Origin: Caenorhabditis remanei
Taxonomy: Eukaryota; Nematoda; Chromadorea; Rhabditida; Rhabditidae
Reading direction: 5' to 3'
Assembly: GCF_010183535.1 (NCBI RefSeq)
Contig: NC_071329.1
Location: 7,254,001-7,318,000 of the forward strand
DNA length: 64,000 bases
Below, in pieces: positions 54,864-64,000 of this stretch. Positions within the stretch are counted from its first letter, which is position 1. Each line of letters opens with the position of its first letter. The position numbers and the translations under genes were made by a program. Under the pieces are notes generated by a model, which saw only the letters and a list, made by a program, of their open reading frames with translations, ran no database searches and was not told the origin of the DNA.

Positions 54864-57313
54864 TGATCTGCAGAATAAGAAATCTCTGATGAGCAATTAG
54901 AATAAAGGGAGCAAGAACATTTTCAGCTTTTATTTTTCGTTTTCTCTCTTTAGAGTTGTTCTTTTTTCAAAATTTGTTTTCTCAAGTGGAAATTATGAGA
55001 ATCATTCGAGAACACGTGTTCTCTATGGGAAAACAGAAAAAAAGAAGCAAAAAGTGGTTTCTCGAAAGCTGCTAGAAACTAGTAATTTTGGAAAACGACT
55101 GCGTAAAATAACTCTGAGCAACATTTTCCTACAGTAACCGTTTTCAACAACGCGGAGCCAATAAAACCAAGAACAAAAAGCAAGATTTCATAACATATTC
55201 CTTGAGATTTAAAAACGCAAAAAAACATATTCAGAATCAATAAAAAAAGGAAGGAGAATGACACTCTACGCCCTCTCGTGTCTCCATGGTGTCTCATAGC
55301 TCCAGCTACATTTTGACCTACTAACAAGGGAGAGCTCCCTCGAAGTGTTCTAACATCCAAAAAAGAGGGGAGCGGCGGCAGATGTCATGGAGGCATGGAG
55401 TGCGGAGTGCGGAGTAATAAATCGGAAAATGGTAACACATGCAGATGTTACACAGAAAACAAGTGCGTCGGGTCGAAACAAAAAACATCTCGAGACTGGG
55501 GGGAATTCGAAAAAGAGACGTTTCGAAGTTTTGAAACCAGAAAAAGGCAAATTTGAGGGAAGAAAAGTGTCAAAAATACGGGAAGGAATTGTTTAGAGTT
55601 TCTAATTATATTGAAAGTTTCACAATTTGAAATTTGGAAAAAAACCGGCTCAGAAATAGTTTTCGGACATGAAATTGTTCAGTTAAAAAAACTATTCGGA
55701 ATCTCGTTTAGCATGTTTCGAATTTCTGTTGATTTTCCGGATTTCCAGATTTTTAGATATCTGTTTTGTGAAATGCGAAGATTTGGATTTCCAAATGTCT
55801 ACTTATCCAAATTTCAGAATTTTCTGATATCTGTTTTTCCGGATTTCCAAATTTCTCTTCGTCCAGATTTGTAGATGTTTGTTTCATGAGACTTGAGATT
55901 TTTGGTTACCCCGACGGCTCTGTCTCTGGATTTCCAAATGTCTGTTTGTCCAGATTTTCTAATTTTCGGATACCAGTTTGTCCCGATGTCCAGATTTCTG
56001 TCTGTTTGAGTTTTCAGAATCCCAGAGGTCTGTTATTACAGATCATCCTATTTCTCTCTCTCCAGGTATCTCGGATTCTGCTCGATTCTTAATTTTCTGG
56101 ATTTTCAGAATCTTTTGTGATTTGTATTCTGCACTAGTCACCACCTCACAATCCAGAATCTGTCTAGAGGGAATAACAAGAAACCCCACTCCCAAAAATC
56201 CCTCCTCTTCCCCTCCCCTTTTCTTCCATTGTCTTCATTTCTTTTTCTCATTCTTCCATGAAAAAATAAATAAAAAGGTAGTAATATTCAACTCCGCCCA
56301 TCCAGTCCCGTCTCTTCCACTCTTCTTCTTCTTCTTCTTTTTCTCCATCTAAAAATTCAGATGATGTGACCATTAGAGCGTGAAATCCACCCGCCCCCAT
56401 CACCTCCCTTCACCCCAAGAACATATTCTTCTTCTCCATCTTTTTTACTCAAAAAGACATTCTCTCTCTCTTTCTAAAAAATAAAGGTTTTCAGACTTTC
56501 CCTTCTCCACCAATTCATGCTTGCCATTGCCAAAGAGCCCATTGTTGAAAAATATTGTTTCTTCACGTAAGTTTCTTTCTGTTTTTTCCTTTTTCTCTGG
56601 TCTGTGAGGTTCTGAAAATAGACTGGTTGATCTGGTCAGTTGTTCAGAAAATCTAGACATCTGGAATCAATTCCACGTGGCGGTTCCAATTTCAAAATTT
56701 GAATAAAACCATATTTCTAGTAAGAGCGAGCCGTGGGGGATTCTGAAACCGTTATCAGATTCTTCAAGCTCTGAGAATTTTTATCTAAAACTTTAAATCG
56801 GAACTACATATTCACTTTTGTTTTTCCCATTTTTTCACCGTTTTTGAATTCAATTCACCAGAATTCATCCGACCAAAATTTGTATTTCTTCGTACTCCTT
56901 TGTAGTGAGAAAAATATAAAAATAGAGTCCGAATTCTGGCGTCCTCAAAAGTGGAATTCATAATCCTGGTGGTTTTCAGAACCCCAAATTTTGAAATTTC
57001 TGAGAATTGAGTCGGTTGATGTTATCTCATGTTGAAATGACCACTTTTTTCAAATCAAACATTCAAAAAGTCAAATTGAAATCATGACACATTACAACTT
57101 TTTGGGTATCTGTAAAAATTCGTTCAAAACTGTTCAGGTCCTCTAACTTCCTTTTGATCCTCTAAACTAGAAGACAGCAGAATTTTGTTTCCTCATCCTA
57201 AAATAAAGTCCATCTTGACACATTTTCCCCTCTCTATCATCTTTCAGTGATGAATCACTAATATATCTTCATTTATCTTCTCTTCCTCACCCCAATTTCT
57301 CTCGATTTCCAGA
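54864..57313. other. Intergenic region with diverged minisatellite
   Basis: I see no gene. From about 55735 to 56120 there are repeated, imperfect units of GGATTTCCAGATTTCTGTTT type every 25-45 bp, a decayed tandem repeat; the plus-strand open frames here come from it. The rest is T/C-rich, presumably the promoter of the small gene at 57314 and the 5' region of paralog 2. Confidence 0.45.
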
Positions 57314-57665
57314 ATGACTCTATCCCCTGAAACACTTCTTGTCGTGTTGGCAATTGCAATGTGTTCCCTCCTTCTCCTCTTCTCAATTGCAGTTGTTATC
57401 GTATTCCATTGCTGTAAAGTTGAATCACTTCACAATCTACCTCACGCTGTTTTGGAAGTAAGATATTTTCATGAATGATACATCATAATCTTAAATTCAT
57501 TCATCAGAATAAAAACCTAAAAGTCTATTTCAGAGAACTCGACACTCTGTAAACTGGGCACGTCATTCGGTTTTCAGTCATTCTCAATGCGATGATTTTG
57601 ACGAGGAAATGTGCGGAGATACACTTCATCGACAGTTTCTACAGCCTCCTCCGACAGCGGTGTGA
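57314..57665 (+). CDS. Short single-pass membrane protein
   Basis: Two exons (57314-57457 and 57534-57665) join in phase 0 to 91 residues. The ATG follows a TTTCCAGA acceptor, as in trans-spliced genes. Residues about 7-34 are a long hydrophobic helix (LLVVLAIAMCSLLLLFSIAV). A Cys-Cys-Lys boundary and a short tail with acidic (DDFDEEMCGD) and Pro-rich (QPPPTAV) ends follow. No family is recognised. It was chosen because both splice sites are canonical and the frame closes cleanly. Confidence 0.6.
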
Positions 57666-58008
57666 TATAAAATGAGCGGTTTTGGTTGATAATTTCTTGT
57701 GAGACAATGAGGTAATATCAAACTGAAATCCGCCTTTAAATTGTCTTCTTTCATCTCGTGTTAGAAATTGATACGGTCACTTCTATTTGGTATTATTTAG
57801 TTTTGTTCACTTCCCACCCGTTTCTTTGTATTTTGTTCTTCAATTTCTTATTTTACATCTCTTTTCCCCAAGTTACAAATCTGCTAATAATATTAATTAT
57901 TCATCATAAATAACCACTTTACAAGTGATGAAATTCAATACATACAAGAAGTTAAATACAGCTGAAAACCACAACGAAATGCCGATTGCAATTGGGAAAT
58001 TAGACGAT

Positions 58009-61000
58009 TCAAGCGTAGGCTGGCGGTGGGAGATATTGGGGTTGGTACTGGCGGTTCTTGTGATTCTCTGGCTGTTTCCAAGCGGTGCCGACTGGGGCGG
58101 CGTTGTACGTGGGAACGTTTGAGGAGCCCATGATCTGCACGTTGTATCCCTGGAAATCAAAATTGAACCATTATTTTGAGGCATGATCGAGTATAAGAAA
58201 ATATTCAATTTAGAACACATTCTGGAATTAATTTTATGGGCAAAAGTTGAAAATAAAGCTGTTATGATCTGAAAACGGAAACCGAGGAGATTCAGAATCT
58301 GTTTCCAAAACGCTCTTAATTTCAAATAGAACATGACTTGAAGACTAGTGTATTCTAGTTTCGAATTCTGGCAATTTCAGAGTTTCAACAATTCCAGTTT
58401 TCCCAAAAATTCTAATTAATGTACGAGTTCTAGTCAGAATTGAACCAGCCAACCCAAGAGTTTTGACTATTCTCCAACTCACCTTATTCGTCTGGAATGC
58501 TCTTGGTTGTCCGTATCCATCCTCTCCATTCTCTTGTTCTTCTCCATTCCCCATTGGCGAGAAAGCGGAGAGTTGATCATTGGAGTAACCGAAATGAATG
58601 GCTTTACCAATTTTATTCGTCTTTGAAGCGTATTGTCTACTGGAATATTGTCCAGCTGGGATGACGTTAACGTCTTCACTATCATCTGAAGTTCCGGCGA
58701 CACTCACATCACCATCATGTTTATAGGTGGCTTGATTTATGGTGTCAGGGTAGTTAATAGTCTTGGGAACTACTTCTGCAAAGGAAATTAAAATTAGAAA
58801 CAAGAGATTTTATAGATACTGTAGATACCAGAGTTCGCAGCAGAGTTGTAAGATTGTCGTGGTGCAGCTGCTGGGAATGATCTATGATGTTGAACTGACA
58901 CTTGAGTTGGTGCCTGAGTTGGTGGATCCGTATAAACTGGAGCTTGCTCGGTGGTGGTAGTCGTTTCTGGTCGTTGCTCTACAGTATCCACTGGCTGTTG
59001 TTCAGAATATTCTGGCTCTGGATTGATGTCTTCCGATCTCTGCCGTCCTGGTTTGTCTTCTGACTGACAATGAGAACACGATCCTTTCCGTCCGTCACTT
59101 CCAGATGGTCCAGGAGGTCCTGGTGGTCCGCGTGCTCCACGAGAACCGCGTTCTCCTTGAACTCCTCGTGCTCCGGCGATTCCTTCTAGACCTGGGCGAC
59201 CGTCTCTGGAAAATTGGTTTTGGAATAGAAGTTTTAAAAAGTAGATTAGGAGAAAAAGTGGAAAGTCAACAACGTTATCTAGACAAGAATTGCTGATTAA
59301 CACTTTTGAGAAGGTAATACAAAAGTCAATACTATTGACAAAATATGTTATCAGAAAGATCGACAGAAAACACGCTTAATTGATAAATCCTGTTGGCGCA
59401 CCTTTGGCGCGATGAAGGTCATTAGATCACCTGTATCACTGATGTTGATTCTGGTTTTTTGGGTCAAGGTTGTTAGTCATGAAAACTTGATAACATCTAT
59501 CCAAAACTAGTTAGAGAATGAATCAGAGTTGTGGTGGAAATGGAGAAGTTTTGAAATCAAAAAGGTCGCTTCACCAAAGTCACAGAGAAAATTTATTCTG
59601 ATGGAGCGCGGTTGTGTTAAAAAAGAAAAGATGATACAGTCCAAAACTTGGAAAAAAGAAATAATATTATTATCAGACAGTTTTTAAAATTTCAAACGGA
59701 ATTTCAGAACCTGTCAACGAAATTGCCTGACACACTTTTATGGTCAAGTAGAATGTAAATTAACCACAGTGATTCCTGATAAGACGGGAGACTCAACGGA
59801 ATCAATATTGTTATCACTCAACAAAGAAACTTTCTGTGGAAAACACCAAAAACCAACCACTATACAAACGCACACTCCCCCAATTTTCTCCCGGCCAGCT
59901 GGACTGGAGGCCGGTGGCCGGTGGCAACTAAACCATTAAAAGAACAAAAAACAATAGTTGATGATGCTGATGATATTATGATGGCTCTCACTGACAATTT
60001 CAACGAACACAAAGGAAGAGAGAGACTCGTGAGATTGGTGAGCACTCTCTTTCCGTAACAAACCGGCTTCTCTCTTTTTCCGAGAAGAAAACAAAAGAGT
60101 GGACTTTGCAAAAACAAACATGAACGGATAATATCGGAGAGAGAGAGAAGTCTCTCTTCTCATATGTTTCATCGCGGGAAGGGATAGTGGTCCCGTCAGG
60201 TCATTAGGGGATCACTCTCAAAGATTAGTTTTTACTTTTTTCACATTTTGTGTGGGGACTACATGTCGAAATAGAATGTTGTGGGTGTGGGAGAGCAAGT
60301 GGAAAAATAAACATTTCGAAAGTTCAAAGAGGCAATCGGAAAAAAGAATAAGAAGAGAGTCTGGGGCGCGTTCGGCGCGGCACCCGAGTTGAGAATAATT
60401 TGAATAGTCGCATCTACATATTAGCACGGCTTTCGGTGGAGCGCAGTTGTAAGAACTGTGCCGAGCTAATACAAGAGAAAAATATCTTTTTAAAACTGAC
60501 ACGATCAGAGAAATTTTTCTGATAACTAAATCGAATGACTCGTCCTCATCACCCAGAATGAAACTTTTGTTTAACGTTTTTTCAAAATAGGCAAACATCT
60601 AACAGAAAACCAAAAACGCAAGTTGACAACTAGACTAAACATAAATTTCGTGGTAGTCCTTTGTACTCGCAGTGAACAAAAAAACAGGCGAATTACTAGA
60701 AAAACATGTCCACCAACCAGTTCTGAATTACCTATCCAAAGATTACAAGTTCACGAAAAAACCGAATTGTTCAAATTCAAAGAAACCTCACACAAAAACA
60801 GGTCAAAGTCAATTCGGAAAAGATGGCACAGTTAAGCCAACAAACTATTTTTTTCCCTTTGTTAGTTTTAGTCTTTGAACGTTTTTAAAAAGGAGTAACC
60901 AACAAAGAGGAAATGCAAACGAAAAAGGAAGAAATGCATTTGAAATCTAAGAACTCTCTGACAGAGCAGAGAATGCTGCATGAAATTCTAAACCGTGAGA

Positions 61001-61853
61001 ATTAAATGTTGTTTTTGCAGATTTTGTAAAAGAAAAAAGTGTATTTTTATTGGAGAAACCCTGAAAAAAGAAAAAGACTAACCTTCCAGTATGACCTCCT
61101 TTTCCTCTTGGTCCAACTTTTCCTGGCCGTCCTGGTTGTCCTTGTGGTGCTCCATTCAACACTTTTCCTGGATCTCCCTGTGGTCCCTGCATTCCCAATT
61201 CTCCTGGAGGTCCTCTGACTCCTGGAGGTCCTGGTGGTCCCATTCGTCCAGGAATTCCATTCTTTCCGGCTGTTCCTGCATTTCCAGCAGTTCCACGTGG
61301 TCCCTTACGTCCTGGATGTCCTGGTGGACCTGGTGGAGCAACTGGACACTTCTGACAGGCGGGCTCATTATGAGCTTCTGATGCCACGTATTTTCCATTG
61401 CGTCCGTTTCTTCCGTTCAATCCAATTATTCCAGGAGATCCAGGAGTTCCATCGGATCCCTTTGGTCCTGTGGGACCAGGTTTTCCTTGTTGACAACTAC
61501 AACCTGGAAAGAAAAGAAGCATATATGGACATCCGGACAGACAGACACACTTACATTTTCCCATTGGAATCGACGGAACATCGCGTCCATAAGATCTCTT
61601 TCCTCGCACGCTTTCTTGTGAAAGTTGTTTCCAGATGTCAGAACTGTCTTGCTGAAAATCATTTGATTTTTTAATTCGTAAAATATTGGGACAGTGTTAC
61701 ATGACAATTTCTCAAATCAGTCAACATTTCAGAGTTAATCCGTTGAACTTTCATGAAGAAAAGTGGGAGAAGAGTGATGGTTGCTAAGAAGGTGAAAGTG
61801 GAGATCACGGTCGAAACGACCAGAATCGATTGTTGAGATTGAGGAAGTAACAT
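58009..61853 (-). CDS. Cuticle collagen with extended C-terminus
   Basis: Six exons (61853-61701, 61651-61555, 61503-61083, 59205-58829, 58775-58483, 58149-58009) join in frame to 493 residues. An N-terminal membrane anchor ([20 protein letters not shown]) is followed by a subtilisin-type cleavage site, VRGKRSYGR. Cys pairs (CSCQQ, then PACQKC) bracket short Gly-X-Y blocks, and a longer Gly-X-Y run crosses the exon 3/4 junction ([29 protein letters not shown]). After the collagenous part comes an unusual tail of about 240 residues rich in Glu, Gln, Thr, Ser and Tyr; the final Tyr residues could be cross-linking sites. It is a secreted trimeric cuticle component. Intron 3 is about 1.9 kb. The ATG lies one base after a TTTTTACAG acceptor. 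Confidence 0.88.
59206..61082. other. Large intron of the collagen gene
   Basis: This 1.9 kb intron is far longer than others here. It has a GC-rich patch near 59883-59925 and a structured block at 60421-60469. I see no nested gene with support. Confidence 0.5.
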
Positions 61854-61855
61854 CC

Positions 61856-62693
61856 TGTAAAAATTAGAATTTTCAGAGATTTTTAGATAATCAAGAGTCG
61901 AGCAACAAGATGTTTGAGTCGAGCAATAAGATGACTTGATATTTGGTATCTTAAAATAGTCGGCAAAACCACTTTGGCAAGCAATAACTCTTGAAATAAA
62001 ATTTGCACACAAAAGTGGTCGCCTACAAAAATGAATGAAAATTAGATCCCTGGCACAATTTTTGGCATATGCCATTTTTCATCTTGAAATCTCCATTAAG
62101 TTATCAATAGAGCTTGTATGTTCCAATACGAAATCCGATTAAAAATCAGCGAAAAATCAATCCAAAATCGTATACATCTCCTTTCGGAAGTGTTCGAATG
62201 GAACAGAACAACAATAATACATTTGCATATCTCCTCATATCTCCGATGTGTTGTCCTTGAAGAGTGCGTCATTGTATATTCCGATATATTCATTTGATAA
62301 GAAATTGTATATGTTCAATCAATTCAATAATTTTTATTCGAGAAGAAAAACAAGAACCAAATAAGTTTTGGGCACACAAAAGAAGGCAAAGAAAGACACG
62401 TATGTGGAAGGGGGGGATTGCAAAGAAAAAGAGGGATTCGGGATTTCGAGGATTCACTCGGGAGGCGGAATGAATAATTATTATTAGAAATAAGAATAGT
62501 TAAGAATGAAAAGTTGGGATGGGATGGGATGACAAATTGATTTGTGATACCCGCTCAACCTAGTTGAAAGACCTCATCAGTTAATAAATAAGTTACTAGA
62601 AACATTAGTTATTGAGACTCGGAAATATTAGGTGGAATTAGAAAAAAACAATTATTAAATGGAAAATAAATTAATAATTTAGAAGAGAGTAAA
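61856..62693. other. Intergenic region 5' of the collagen gene
   Basis: AT-rich sequence between the collagen start and the 3' end of the Hog gene, both on the minus strand; presumably the collagen promoter and the Hog-gene 3' UTR. No gene is seen. Confidence 0.4.
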
Positions 62694-64000
62694 CTATGAG
62701 AATGGCAATACGGTTTTTGAGAGATATTGAGCAAAACTGACGAATGTTGGAATGGGTTGGAGTTCCACGTGGTTCGCTGAAAATTTGGAAATGGAATTGA
62801 GAGAAATTTTAATGGAAGTTTGAGCATCAAATCAAACAACTATATAGATAGAGAAGTTATCTAACTTATATTGCAAGCCTGTCTGTAATTCTGTTTGTCA
62901 TTATGTATTTTTGATATTTTAAATTTACAGACCACATTTCTGTTTGACCCACAGTCTAATTTCCTTAAATACTACCCCCAAAACTCACTATTCAGAAGTC
63001 CAAACGCGTGGTAGACATAATACAAGAAATCGAATATCAACTTGTGAGCTGAATGAGACTCCAAATGAGAGAAGCATGAAGACAACACTCCATCGACAAT
63101 GAGACTTCCCTCGACTGTCATTGGAGAGTAGATTCCGACATTTGTCATTCTGCCGATCTGAAATTCAGTGATGTTGGAACTTGATCTTTTATTTTAACTT
63201 TGTTTCAACTTACTCTAACAATCTCATCAGCCATCACATTTCCAAATTCATCAATCGAAAGAACGCATTCTCCCTTCTTCGCCTTCTCAGCATACTTTGA
63301 TTCTCTCATTGCTGCATCAATGCCATCTGGAGTCGAGGTGTACTCCTCTACTTGACTGCATTCAGCAACTGGCAACAAGTGTCTTCCAGTCAACGACAAC
63401 TTCTTTCCACTCTTTGTAAAGATCATAACAAAGTTGGTTCTGGTCTTTGGCTCTCTGTGATAGAACATCTCAACTCTTTCGTATTTCAGCACATTTCCAG
63501 CTGATGGAACAAGCACATAGTCTCCAATTTGCAACTCATCCATTCTCTTCTGTCCGGTTACGGTAGTCACAAGACTGTCAGCTGAGAAACAATTGGATCT
63601 TCCACCTCCTCCACCTCCAGTGGCTCCAGCAGCATCGGCTTGGACAGCTGCAGCTGGGTCAGCAGCAGCAGTATCAGCAGCCACCGCAGATGTTCCTGTA
63701 GATCCAGTTCCAGTTGTTCCAGTTCCGGTGGCTGCTGTTCCAGTTCCGGTGGAAGCTGTTCCAGTCGAGGCAGTTCCTGTTCCAGATGTTCCGGTAGCAG
63801 TAGTACCGGAGGTTCCGGTGGTTCCTGAGCCAGCGGTTCCAGAAGTTCCCGACGTGTCAGCGGCTGCGGCATTTGAAGATGCTCCCGATGTTCCAGACGT
63901 TCCTGAAGTTCCTGAAGATACTGATGTTGTTCCTGGGACAGCAGCTTCAGCATTCTGCTTCCTCTTCAATGTCTTTGGAGTCAACGCGTCTTCATCTCTG
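62694..64000 (-). CDS. qua-1: Hedgehog-related protein with Hog (Hint) domain, 3' part
   Basis: Three exons are visible: 64000 (continuing beyond the window) to 63214, 63157-62989 and 62776-62694. A long Thr/Ser/Gly linker of TSGTSG/TGTAST type (63600-63950) is followed by GGGGGGRSNCFSADSLVTTV, the start of a Hint module with the catalytic Cys after Asn. Then come MDELQIGDYVLVP, KLSLTGRHLLPV (the conserved Thr...His block) and VGIYSPMTVEGSLIVDGVLSSCF. Hint domains cut their own chain and in hedgehogs attach a sterol. In C. elegans the Hog-domain proteins of chromosome II include QUA-1, which lies near ifg-1 as far as I recall, so the symbol is by family plus position. The N-terminal domain is outside the window. 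Confidence 0.75.

Noticed and set aside
55611..56352. Plus-strand frames rich in Phe, Pro, Ser and repeated PDFQIS
   Set aside because: They come from a decayed tandem repeat (GGATTTCCAGATTT-like); the repetitive translation is a by-product.
61091..61381. Ser/Trp-rich plus-strand frame
   Set aside because: Antisense of the Gly-X-Y collagen repeats.
63640..63828. Ser/Cys/Gly-rich plus-strand frame
   Set aside because: Antisense shadow of the Thr/Ser/Gly linker of the Hog-domain gene.

Overview
The window is nuclear DNA from a nematode of the genus Caenorhabditis. The genes have very short introns (about 40-60 bp) with TTTTCAG-type acceptors, and several starts sit directly behind an acceptor, as expected for trans-splicing. 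Conserved single-copy genes match C. elegans: dab-1 and ifg-1 (adjacent in C. elegans as far as I recall), and a Hog-domain gene that looks like qua-1. Nematode-specific families are present: F-box/FBA_2 proteins, a TWiK potassium channel and a cuticle collagen. The intact positional anchors combined with many young duplications and transposons suggest a species other than C. elegans. The exact species cannot be read from the sequence.

Layout. 1-6.1 kb is transposon-derived: a gag-pro LTR-retrotransposon remnant, a decayed MULE-like gene, and two Tc1/mariner-type elements with TA target sites. 7.4-10.3 kb holds two tandem multi-pass membrane genes that look like unorthodox aquaporins. 10.8-12.7 kb holds a DAB-1-like PTB gene whose PTB exons were duplicated in tandem and in frame. 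13.6-22 kb is a 3-4 kb-armed inverted repeat built around head-to-head F-box/FBA_2 genes. The arms differ by a solo LTR and a mariner insertion, each arm preserving the other's empty site. 22-30 kb carries more F-box genes and fragments plus small hAT-like foldback elements.

31-33.4 kb is dab-1 (minus strand), with an alternative first exon and a 6 kb upstream non-coding stretch. 39.6-43.8 kb is ifg-1 (eIF4G, minus strand), divergent from a RING-CH (MARCH-like) gene. 46-49 kb has a small membrane-protein gene and its truncated copy. 49.7-51.1 kb is a TWiK two-pore K+ channel. 51.5-54.9 kb holds two tandem, divergent eIF4G-like genes that keep an eIF4E-binding-like motif and the MIF4G region but lack the MA3 region. 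57.3-61.9 kb has a tiny single-pass membrane gene and a cuticle collagen. 62.7 kb to the end is the Hog-domain 3' half of a hedgehog-related gene that runs off the window.

Themes. Translation initiation (ifg-1 plus two reduced paralogs) and endocytic-adaptor (dab-1 plus a double-PTB paralog) genes have both spawned diverged local copies. F-box genes have expanded through inverted duplication. The most novel candidates are the MA3-less eIF4G pair, the in-frame PTB tandem, and the F-box inverted repeat with its dateable insertions. Exon boundaries were inferred by eye from frame continuity and GT/AG sites; no transcript data were available.
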